Source of the DNA: a virus
Strand: one strand, 5' to 3'
DNA: 44,474 nt
Virus record (IMG/VR): IMGVR_UViG_3300030019_000063
Span: 1-44,474 of that record
Shown: in pieces, positions 8,696-20,531 of the stretch
Layout of the letters: each line of letters starts with the position of its first letter
Position numbering within the stretch: the first letter of the stretch is position 1
Position numbers and translations under genes: made by a program
The notes under the pieces: model-generated
Database searches by the model: none
Told to the model about the DNA's origin: nothing
What the model saw: the letters and a program-made list of their open reading frames with translations, nothing else

Positions 8696-10657
8696 ATGGA
8701 TGAAATAATATATTTAGCTAATCAAAACTGGGTAACTGATATAGTAGGAAATTTAACAGATGGTAACACAATTCAATATAACACTGAACAAGTTGTATCA
8801 GGTTCTATTATATTAGACAAGAATATTAAAGTATATGATATATCAACAGCGTCAGGATTAACAGTAACTGTAAATACAGGAAATGTTGATATGAGTAAAT
8901 ATGTTCAATTATATTTAAAAATTAAACTTAACGATTATGTGTCATTAAGTTTTCCAAATAATTTTTTATTTGACAATTTAGAATATCCAACAGAAGTAGG
9001 TGAATATATGTATACAATGTCATCATCAGATAATGGCATTACTTGGAGGCTAGGACTTATTTATAAAAATATCGCTACTGTTGGAATTGATGAAAATGGA
9101 TTTGAGATAATAGGTTCAGTTATAAGATATGTTGATGGAGATAATGGATTAGATACTAATGATGGATTATCATGGACAAATTCGTATAAGAATATTCAAA
9201 CAGCTATTGATTTGTCAAATTCTGGTGATGCAATTTTTGTTAAAGGATCTGAAAGTGGAATTACTTATTTACCTACTACATTAAGAACAATTGGAGATGC
9301 CAGATCTGCATCATTTCTTCTTAAGACTGGAATAAATATATTCGGAGGATTTATTGGTACTGAAAGTTCTCTATATGAGCGTGATATGGTATCTTACAAA
9401 GAAATATTAAGATTACCATCTGGAAATATAGATTTATTTGTTCCTGTACCAAAAAATAAAAGTATAATGTCTGGTAATTTATTAGGTTCTCAGATAACTT
9501 CTTCATATACTACTCTTTATTGTAGTTCAGGTATAAAATCAGTTGTAAACGGATTTCAAATATCGGATTCTTTCAATGACTCAATACCATATTTATGTGC
9601 AGGAATTCATTCTTCAGGTACATTAATATTATCAAATTGTCAAATAATTAATAATATTGAATCTTACGATTACTGGTATTCATCATGGAGTGGTGTTTAT
9701 GGAGCAAATCTTAATAACTGCTTAGTATCTTTTAATTCATCAATTGGAAATATAAATGGTGGAGTAGGAGTTATAAATTCATCAATTAGTAATTCTATAA
9801 TTTCAAGTAATGTTAATACTGGAACAGTTAATTCTGATATGGGAGACCGATATGGATATAGTGGATCAGCAGGAGCAATAAATTCATCACTAACGAACTG
9901 CTTTATAAGTAATAATTCTACAGTTGGAAGTGTTTCAGCAGGTTTTTTATCATCATTTTCAAATTCTGATATAAATAAAAACATTAGCACTGCTGCTAAA
10001 GGAACAACACTTTTTATTTCGAATTTAGTAAATTGCTCTATTAACTCTAATGAATCTCTTAACTATTTAAGTTACTCAGCAGGATCATATAATTCAAATT
10101 TGATCAGTTCAATTGTATATAATAATTATTCAAATGGTAATGTAGGAGGAGTAAGTGGTGGAACATTAATATCATGCTCAATTTTTAACAACTACGGAGC
10201 AAGTCTAGTTGGAGGAGCAGAATCTGCTAATCTTATAAATTGTTCAGTTGTCAGAAATTCAGGAGGTGGTACAAATAACTGTGTATTAAAGAATACTGTA
10301 GTTTGGGGAAATAAATCAATAGCTGGAACTCAAAATAATGTAGTTAATACAAATTCAAGTATTGAAGAATATTCTGCATTTGAAAATGACGAACGACCAG
10401 GTATTGGAAATATATCAATTTCTACTAATAATAGTGGAGATACTAATAGTCCTTATTTTGATATAATATCTTTAAATTCAGGAGTAGTAGATGATGTATT
10501 AGTTTGTAATCTTAATATTTCAGAACAATCTTTTTTAATAGACAACGGAATAAATAGCGATAATACTTCTGGTTATGGATCTGTTTTTGATGTAAAATCA
10601 AATAATAGAATTAGTGGAACTACTATTGATATTGGAGCTTATGAATTTCAAAAATAA
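8696..10657 (+). CDS. Parallel beta-helix adhesin (653 aa)
   Basis: The tag DEIIYLANQNWVTDIVGNLT replaces INIQLASEEWV but keeps the pattern. A compact beta domain follows (about 25-130). From about residue 143 the protein switches to a right-handed beta-helix: YVDGDNGLDTNDGLSW..SYKNIQTAID, a form typical of secreted Bacteroidota adhesins, then about 20 rungs rich in N-C-x-I/V and S-N-N. It ends TTIDIGAYEF, the usual end of the choice-of-anchor-Q type beta-helix proteins. No lyase catalytic motif was identified. It probably binds a surface polysaccharide. It shares a transcript with the 130-aa gene that follows 9 bases later. Confidence 0.85.
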   Translation: MDEIIYLANQNWVTDIVGNLTDGNTIQYNTEQVVSGSIILDKNIKVYDISTASGLTVTVNTGNVDMSKYVQLYLKIKLNDYVSLSFPNNFLFDNLEYPTEVGEYMYTMSSSDNGITWRLGLIYKNIATVGIDENGFEIIGSVIRYVDGDNGLDTNDGLSWTNSYKNIQTAIDLSNSGDAIFVKGSESGITYLPTTLRTIGDARSASFLLKTGINIFGGFIGTESSLYERDMVSYKEILRLPSGNIDLFVPVPKNKSIMSGNLLGSQITSSYTTLYCSSGIKSVVNGFQISDSFNDSIPYLCAGIHSSGTLILSNCQIINNIESYDYWYSSWSGVYGANLNNCLVSFNSSIGNINGGVGVINSSISNSIISSNVNTGTVNSDMGDRYGYSGSAGAINSSLTNCFISNNSTVGSVSAGFLSSFSNSDINKNISTAAKGTTLFISNLVNCSINSNESLNYLSYSAGSYNSNLISSIVYNNYSNGNVGGVSGGTLISCSIFNNYGASLVGGAESANLINCSVVRNSGGGTNNCVLKNTVVWGNKSIAGTQNNVVNTNSSIEEYSAFENDERPGIGNISISTNNSGDTNSPYFDIISLNSGVVDDVLVCNLNISEQSFLIDNGINSDNTSGYGSVFDVKSNNRISGTTIDIGAYEFQK

Positions 10658-10666
10658 ATAATAATT

Positions 10667-11059
10667 ATGAATATATTTAAAAGAACGTATGTAAAAATGA
10701 TAGATAAAGTTACTATCGAAAAAGCACCAAAAAGTAAAGATGGAATAGTTGGATTTAATAACAATTCTGATTTATGTATTGAAAATGGTTACAAAGAATT
10801 GAGATTTTCATCTGGAAGTACTGGTTGGAAAATTTACACTGATATGGGTGATTATATTCAAGAAGGATTATATGAATATGATTCTTTATCATATGAATCA
10901 CAAGTATCAGGACTTATTAATTCTGAATATACATATGATCAGCAATTAGCAATTCAACGAAAAAAATTAGCTGGAATAGATGAAGCAATTTTTAATCAAT
11001 TTAATGTATTTTGTGAGATATGTAAAAAAAGTATAAAACTTAAAATCATAGGAAATTAA
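10667..11059 (+). CDS. Small protein downstream of the beta-helix adhesin, possible fibre chaperone (130 aa)
   Basis: Hypothetical. The start MNIFKRTYVKMIDKV resembles the MGIFKRYY start of 29506-31083. A central block, CIENGYKELRFSSGSTGWKIY, matches SIENGYKEVIYVTGTTTVY in the 119-aa protein at 24829-25188, which also lies directly after an adhesin. The C-terminal half is helical and charged (YDQQLAIQRKKLAGIDEAIF), a layout seen in phage tail-fibre assembly chaperones. The chaperone role is an inference from gene position and shape. It is the last gene before the terminator at 11063. Confidence 0.78.
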   Translation: MNIFKRTYVKMIDKVTIEKAPKSKDGIVGFNNNSDLCIENGYKELRFSSGSTGWKIYTDMGDYIQEGLYEYDSLSYESQVSGLINSEYTYDQQLAIQRKKLAGIDEAIFNQFNVFCEICKKSIKLKIIGN

Positions 11060-11062
11060 TAA

Positions 11063-11093
11063 AAAAACTCAGTTAATTTAACTGAGTTTTTTA
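11063..11093 (+). terminator. Intrinsic terminator
   Basis: AAAAACTCAGTTAATTTAAC-type hairpin followed by GAGTTTTTT, just after the stop at 11059. Confidence 0.9.
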
Positions 11094-11106
11094 TTTATTG
11101 TTTTTT

Positions 11107-11123
11107 AATATATACAAATAAAA
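11107..11123 (+). promoter_or_regulatory. Putative late promoter (variant)
   Basis: TAATATATACAAATAAAAA, a variant with C in place of G after TATATA, 7 bases before the ATG at 11131. Confidence 0.55.
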
Positions 11124-11130
11124 AAAATTA

Positions 11131-12876
11131 ATGGTAAATATACAGTTAGCGAGTGAAGAATGGGTTGAAGGAAGATTATCTGGAACAACAGGTGGATCAA
11201 CAGGCACCTCTGGTACATCAGGTCAAAATGGGACTAGTGGAACAGCAGGTAAATCTGGAACATCTGGACAGAATGGATCAACTGGAAACACAGGAAGTTC
11301 CGGTAATTCAGGAACGTCAGGAACTTCAGGACAGAATGGTTCAGTTGGATATGGAAGTTCTGGACAAAATGGTACATCAGGAACATCAGGTATTAGTATA
11401 AGTTCTAGTGGAGGTACAAATTCAGTTACAAATGTCACATATAGTGGATTAGTAACATTAATTAATAATAGTGGATTAACTACTAATCAAGCATATTTAA
11501 TTACTGATTATCAAACTATACATAGAATACCTGAAACAACTATTATAAATTCAGGAACAACAGAACCTTTATTAGTAACTGCAAGTAGTGTTAATACATT
11601 AAAGCCTGAGACGTATTCAAGATTATATCCGAATGATATAATATATTATGATTTCAATAATAATCAAAGTATGATGCCTGGATGTGCAAAAGGATATATT
11701 TATAGAAGAGTTGATACATTAAAAAATAATGATATTCCATTTGACTTCAGACAAGTAAAATTTAGAAGATGGCAATTGAATGTTACAAACATTTGGAATT
11801 CAGGATCAACATATATGAGAAGTGATGTTGTTTTAATCAGTGGGACAACACAAATTTATATATGTTTAATTGATAATGTAATTGGTGTGAATCCATCAAC
11901 ACAAACAAATCAAATTATTTGGAAACGTTTTGAATGGGCTAATTTAAGTTATTCTAGTCCAAATATAACAAATTGGTATCTTTATTTTAGTATTCCAACA
12001 TCCACTTTATATACTGATTATCTGATGTTTAATACATATGATAGTACAATTTATTCTAATAGAATAAAACAAGATTACATTGGAGATGGAGATATACTTA
12101 ATTGTAATAATACTGTATTTTTTGGAAATAATATTAACTGCAATACAATTGAATCATATTTTAGTTATAATAGTATTGGAGCTAGTTTTTTTAATAATAC
12201 AATAGGAGGAAATTTTGAACACAATAGTATCGGAGTTAATTTTACATTTAATACAATTGAAAGTAATATTATGAATAATAGTATTGGAGCTAGTTTTTAT
12301 AATAATACAATAAGAAGCATGTTTCAATATAATACTATTTCAGATGTGTTTTTTTATAATAGTATTGGAGAATATTTTATTCATAATTATATTGGTGAAG
12401 CGTTTTCTCGTAATACTATTGAATCATATTTTAGTTATAATAGTATTGGATATGCTGCTCTATGTAATACTATTGGAAATGGCTCGCAAAATAATAGGAT
12501 TGGTTCTAATTTTCAAAATAATAATACAGGAAATTCTTTTGGTGGATATTTTAATGGTAATATTATTGGGAATTATTTTCAATTTAATACTATTGGAAAT
12601 GGATTTGACATCAATAACATTGGAAATGTTTTTAGCTATAATACTATTGGTAACGCGTTTAATCGTAATGTAATTGGTAGCAATTTTAAGATGAATAATG
12701 TTTGTGATAATTTCAATATTGGTAATTATGATGTTGGTATTAACAATTATCATTTATCAGATTTTACAGCATCTACATATATTTATAATAGTTACACAAA
12801 AGATTTATATGTTGATTCATCTGTGATTCAAAAGTTAGCATACGATAGAAATACTATTGTTAATGCAAATGCATAA
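11131..12876 (+). CDS. Collagen-like plus nonapeptide-repeat adhesin (581 aa)
   Basis: Close paralog of 6804-8594: tag VNIQLASEEWVEG, about 75 residues of proline-free G-x-x stalk, head domain (ITDYQTI, TEPLLVTASS, PNDIIYYDF, VKFRRWQLNVTNIWNSGSTY), nonapeptide repeats at about 326-528, and cap ending KLAYDRNTIVNANA. Identity is highest over the first 70 codons and falls in the repeats, where units such as SYNSIG-ASF and NTIESYFS are its own. One repeat contains an insertion (NTGNSFGGYFNGN). It is the last plus-strand gene before the convergent minus-strand array. Confidence 0.85.
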   Translation: MVNIQLASEEWVEGRLSGTTGGSTGTSGTSGQNGTSGTAGKSGTSGQNGSTGNTGSSGNSGTSGTSGQNGSVGYGSSGQNGTSGTSGISISSSGGTNSVTNVTYSGLVTLINNSGLTTNQAYLITDYQTIHRIPETTIINSGTTEPLLVTASSVNTLKPETYSRLYPNDIIYYDFNNNQSMMPGCAKGYIYRRVDTLKNNDIPFDFRQVKFRRWQLNVTNIWNSGSTYMRSDVVLISGTTQIYICLIDNVIGVNPSTQTNQIIWKRFEWANLSYSSPNITNWYLYFSIPTSTLYTDYLMFNTYDSTIYSNRIKQDYIGDGDILNCNNTVFFGNNINCNTIESYFSYNSIGASFFNNTIGGNFEHNSIGVNFTFNTIESNIMNNSIGASFYNNTIRSMFQYNTISDVFFYNSIGEYFIHNYIGEAFSRNTIESYFSYNSIGYAALCNTIGNGSQNNRIGSNFQNNNTGNSFGGYFNGNIIGNYFQFNTIGNGFDINNIGNVFSYNTIGNAFNRNVIGSNFKMNNVCDNFNIGNYDVGINNYHLSDFTASTYIYNSYTKDLYVDSSVIQKLAYDRNTIVNANA

Positions 12877-12879
12877 AAT

Positions 12880-12912
12880 AAAAAACTCAGTTAATTTAAC
12901 TGAGTTTTTTTA
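12880..12912. terminator. Bidirectional terminator between convergent genes
   Basis: AAAAACTCAGTTAATTTAAC-type stem with A-run and T-run on either side, so it can work on both strands. It ends the fibre gene (stop 12876) and overlaps the stop codon (12910-12912) of the last minus-strand array gene. Confidence 0.85.
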
Positions 12913-13366
12913 TTTCAATACTATTAATTTTTTATATGAACTTGGAAGTAGAGATGACCAATCAGCTTCTCTAATTTCTAAATTTTTCTTACTTCTTATT
13001 AGTTCAGGATATCTAAATCCTTGTGAATTTTTTTTTGGTGAATACTTATTTAGTTGTTTATAATCATTTATAATTTCAGTTATAAATTTTTCAATTTGTA
13101 TATAATTATTTATATAATTATTTTCAAAGAATTTCCAAACATATTCATAATGAAAGTAAATAATTTTATATTTAATATTTAAACTAAATAAGCATATTCC
13201 ATTAACTTGATTTGGCGATGTTATTTTTATATTATATAACTTAAACAATTTAAGTTTTCTAATATATTGTTCGTCATAGAAATAAAAAACGTAATCATTC
13301 CATTCTTTATCTACTACTGGATAGCAATATAAAATTTTGCTAATCAACCAATTTGATAATTCTTCT

Positions 13367-13374
<8 letters not shown>
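12910..13374 (-). CDS. CYPV/WFYDE-family paralog, array gene 13 (154 aa)
   Basis: Last gene of the array. The common domain is intact at the N-terminus (MSKEELSNWLISKILYCYPV, FYFYDEQYIRKLKLFKLYN, GICLFSLN, YEYVWKFFENNY), but the second and fourth cysteines are Phe (LFK, IYFHY). A unique tail of about 50 residues, KKNSQGFRYPELIRSKK...SSLLPSSYKKLIVLK, keeps the family's KL-x-V ending. The start overlaps the previous gene's stop by 8 bases. The stop lies in the terminator. Function unknown. Confidence 0.87.
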
Positions 13375-16011
<2,637 letters not shown>

Positions 16012-16015
16012 ATTA

Positions 16016-16935
<920 letters not shown>

Positions 16936-17334
16936 TTATAATCTTGATTTTATAATACTATTTTCATATATATTTTTAATCATACCAGGTAAAGGATTAT
17001 AATCGAATAAAATTGGATGATCTTTTAGTAGTTTTTTTATTAGTTTTTGAATATCATAGTAGTCATATGAATAGTTTTTTTCAAAGAACTTCCACAATTC
17101 TTCACTCAGCCATAAAATTCTAAATTTATTATCCTGATTAAATAAAAATGTTCCTTCAACATTATTAATTGAAATTAACTCTTCTGTATTATTTAATTTA
17201 AACAATTTAAGTTTTCTTATATATTTTTCGTCATAAACTAAGAATACACTATCTGGATATAATTCTACTTTAACTTGATAGCAGGAATTATATTTATTCC
17301 AGAACCAATCATATAAATCTTTTTTATACATCAT
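16936..17334 (-). CDS. CYPV/WFYDE-family paralog, array gene 4 (132 aa)
   Basis: Domain: [71 protein letters not shown]. Only the CY cysteine remains; positions two to four are Phe, Phe and Leu. So the later cysteines are not strictly required, which argues against an obligatory metal site in all members. It overlaps gene 3 by 11 bases. The start could be the first or second Met. Confidence 0.85.
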   Translation of the reverse strand: MMYKKDLYDWFWNKYNSCYQVKVELYPDSVFLVYDEKYIRKLKLFKLNNTEELISINNVEGTFLFNQDNKFRILWLSEELWKFFEKNYSYDYYDIQKLIKKLLKDHPILFDYNPLPGMIKNIYENSIIKSRL

Positions 17335-17733
17335 TTAAATATAAACTTATTTTCTTGTAATTTTTCAATGATATATTAGCTGTTGATGAATTCATTGTTG
17401 GTAAATACATATTTAAATTAGTAATATTTTTTAGTATATCTTTCATGAATTTCTGATTATCATAGTAATCATCGGAATAGTATCTGAATAAAAAAGTCCA
17501 AATATCATCATTACAACGAAATTTTAATTTTTTAAAATCTTGTTGAAATATACAAGTTCCGTTAATTTCATTTGTAATTTTTATGTCTTGATTATTTATT
17601 TTGCCTAATTTAATTTTTCTAATGAATTGTTCATCATATATCCAAAAAATTATACTTGGATAATCCTCATGTTTAACTTTATAGCATTTTTTTAATGTCT
17701 CCAATATAAAATCACTTAATTCTTCTTTTGTCA

Positions 17734-17734
<1 letters not shown>
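17324..17734 (-). CDS. CYPV/WFYDE-family paralog, array gene 3 (136 aa)
   Basis: The N-terminal helix differs (EELSDFILETLKKCYKV), and LCK is LGK. The rest fits: [51 protein letters not shown]. It ends YKKISLYLNDV, a variant of the KLxIY ending. It abuts gene 2 with a one-base overlap. Confidence 0.86.
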
Positions 17735-18508
<774 letters not shown>

Positions 18509-18526
18509 ATGATAATATTTAATTTA

Positions 18527-18534
18527 CAAAGATA
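18527..18534 (-). promoter_or_regulatory. Bacteroidota-type -7 element for the paralog array
   Basis: On the minus strand this reads TATCTTTG, matching the TAnnTTTG -7 consensus of the Bacteroidota primary sigma factor. A TTTA lies about 20 bases upstream at the -33 position, a weak match to TTTG. It differs from the late motif used by the fibre genes, so host RNA polymerase may read the array. Confidence 0.5.
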
Positions 18535-18641
18535 CAAAAATAAATCTGATTAATAAACTTTTTTATAATATAATCATACAATATTTTGAGCATAGTTCGT
18601 TTTCTGTGTTTAATTTTTAAATCATATTAAAAAATTAGTTG

Positions 18642-19162
<521 letters not shown>

Positions 19163-19216
19163 ATATTATTAACTAATAATTGAAAAACTTTTTTATAAAC
19201 ATCTCATATAATAAAT

Positions 19217-19432
19217 ATGACAAAAACAATTGAATTATTAGAGAAAGAGATTAAGTTATTAACTGAAGCCAGAGATGGAATTGGAAAAGCATTTAATGTT
19301 TTGAAAAGAGATAATATAGAAGATGATCATCTCAGAGAATTGTATAATGAATTTGATTATAAATTAAAAGATTATCAAAATTCAATTGATGATATTAAAG
19401 AGAACAATTTAAGATCTTGCGTATCTAATTAA
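19217..19432 (+). CDS. Small coiled-coil protein (71 aa)
   Basis: Hypothetical. A nearly all-helical sequence of heptad-like Leu/Ile and charged residues (TIELLEKEIKLLTEARDGIGKAFNVLK, then LRELYNEFDYKLKDYQNSIDDIKEN) suggests a helical hairpin or dimeric coiled coil. An AT-rich ATATAATAAAT sequence precedes the start. No family recognised. Confidence 0.78.
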   Translation: MTKTIELLEKEIKLLTEARDGIGKAFNVLKRDNIEDDHLRELYNEFDYKLKDYQNSIDDIKENNLRSCVSN

Positions 19433-19443
19433 AAATATTCACG

Positions 19444-19487
19444 GTTACATGAAACCTCGATAATCATGTGACTTCCTCGCCAGGGAC
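19444..19487 (+). ncRNA. Possible structured leader or 3' RNA
   Basis: GTTACATGA (19444-19452) pairs with TCATGTGAC (19464-19472) around an 11-base loop AACCTCGATAA. An alternative hairpin, GGTT-ACATGA-AACC, uses the same 5' bases and cannot form at the same time. CCTCG occurs both in the loop and downstream. A terminator hairpin follows at once. This arrangement is typical of a regulated leader or a short RNA. No known riboswitch recognised. Confidence 0.4.
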
Positions 19488-19519
19488 AAAAGCTATCATG
19501 TAAAAGTGATAGCTTTTTA
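19488..19519 (+). terminator. Intrinsic terminator
   Basis: AAAGCTATCA/TGATAGCTTT, 10-bp stem with an 8-base loop and T-run. It lies between the coiled-coil gene and the gene at 19543. Confidence 0.85.
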
Positions 19520-19542
19520 GGCATTTATTAAAACTAAAAAAC

Positions 19543-19761
19543 ATGAAATTAAAATTTGAAATTGATTTAGAAGACGTTGATCAGGTACTTAATTCAATTG
19601 ATCCAAGACTTATTGAAAGGTATCTTCGCAATAAAAAATTAGAAAACTGTTTAAATCCTACTGAACTACCTCCACTTGAATTAAACCCTATATTTTGTAC
19701 AGATGATTATAATATAGATTTTCCTTTAAACTCATATCAAAACACATACGTTAATATATAA
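19543..19761 (+). CDS. Small protein with LNSID...ERYLRNKKLE motif (72 aa)
   Basis: Hypothetical. It shares the core D-x-V-L-N-S-I-D...E-x-Y-x-R-x-x-K-L-E with the next gene, so the two are tandem duplicates. The C-terminal half is Pro/Asn-rich and likely extended. It sits downstream of the structured leader and terminator at 19444-19519, with only 23 bases between the T-run and the start. Confidence 0.75.
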   Translation: MKLKFEIDLEDVDQVLNSIDPRLIERYLRNKKLENCLNPTELPPLELNPIFCTDDYNIDFPLNSYQNTYVNI

Positions 19762-19765
19762 TAAA

Positions 19766-20026
19766 ATGAACTTAAATGTAAACATTGACATAGATGATAT
19801 ATTGAATTCAATTGATGTAAAGGATCTTGAACAATATATTCGTAGAAGAAAACTTGAAGAAATAAATAATTCAAATTCTGTTATTATTAATTCAGCATCT
19901 ACAACTATACCACTTAATCTACCTAATAAAATTAAGTTAGATAATTTGGATTTTAATTTGGATTTATTTGATGATGAACCATGTGATGAATTTGATTTTG
20001 ATGATGATGAAAGTTTTAAATTATAA
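19766..20026 (+). CDS. Small acidic paralog of the preceding gene (86 aa)
   Basis: The N-terminus repeats the neighbour's pattern (VNIDIDDILNSIDVKDLEQYIRRRKLEE). The C-terminus is strongly acidic (LFDDEPCDEFDFDDDESFKL), which could mimic nucleic acid or bind a basic partner; that is only an inference. The start lies 4 bases after the neighbour's stop, so they are co-transcribed. Confidence 0.78.
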   Translation: MNLNVNIDIDDILNSIDVKDLEQYIRRRKLEEINNSNSVIINSASTTIPLNLPNKIKLDNLDFNLDLFDDEPCDEFDFDDDESFKL

Positions 20027-20033
20027 TAATTAT

Positions 20034-20088
20034 AAAATGGTATGCAATAAATACCTTTTATAGGGATATAATGCATACCATTTTTTTG
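20034..20088. terminator. Bidirectional terminator between convergent genes
   Basis: AAAATGGTATGCA (20034-20046) pairs with TGCATACCATTTT (20072-20084), with an inner imperfect stem and flanking A- and T-runs. It separates the acidic protein gene (+) from the gene ending at 20104 (-). Confidence 0.85.
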
Positions 20089-20103
20089 TAAAACAATTTA
20101 AAA

Positions 20104-20406
20104 TTATCCTAATGAATCTATACTAATTATAATATCTTTATAAGTGGTAACTACAATTCTATATTGATCATATTCATAAGGTTTAAATTTCAATTCATCG
20201 TCCTTAGTACCTACAAATATATGATATTTTCTAGGAAGTATTATTTCTCCGCTATCTTTCAACTCATCAGTACCGTTATCAAAATTTATAATGCTATTTA
20301 CATTTAGATTAATTAAATAATTAAATTCATCTGTCTGTTTAATAGGAGCAACATTGTTACCATACTGATTGACCCCTACTCTTGGGTTTTTATATATTCC
20401 ATTCAT
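20104..20406 (-). CDS. Hypothetical protein (100 aa)
   Basis: The reading frame opens further upstream with a TTG at 20460, but the first ATG is at 20406 (MNGIYKNPRVGVNQYGNN) and I take that as the start. The translation alternates hydrophobic and polar residues (EFNYLINLNVNSIINF, YHIFVGTKDDELKFKPYEYDQYRIVVTTY), pointing to a beta-rich fold. It is the only minus-strand gene between the array and the right-end operon. No family recognised. Confidence 0.65.
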   Translation of the reverse strand: MNGIYKNPRVGVNQYGNNVAPIKQTDEFNYLINLNVNSIINFDNGTDELKDSGEIILPRKYHIFVGTKDDELKFKPYEYDQYRIVVTTYKDIIISIDSLG

Positions 20407-20498
20407 ATAAGTATATATATTTATACCATAAACTCCTTTTAAAAAATTGACAATTATCAATAGTTAAATCTTCTTAAAAAATTATTTTTATTTCTAAT

Positions 20499-20519
20499 TT
20501 TTAATATATAGAATAAATA
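20499..20519 (+). promoter_or_regulatory. Putative late promoter (variant)
   Basis: TTTTAATATATAGAATAAATA, 12 bases before the ATG at 20532. Confidence 0.55.
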
Positions 20520-20531
20520 ATTTTTTAATAT

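Noticed and set aside
19766-20026. Minus-strand open frame 19732-20076 opposite the acidic protein
   Set aside because: It is Ser/Leu-rich, antisense to a gene that has a paralog next door, and it crosses the terminator hairpin.
20407-20460. TTG start extending the 20104 gene by 18 residues
   Set aside because: An ATG is available at 20406. The extension has no supporting signal, although it cannot be ruled out.
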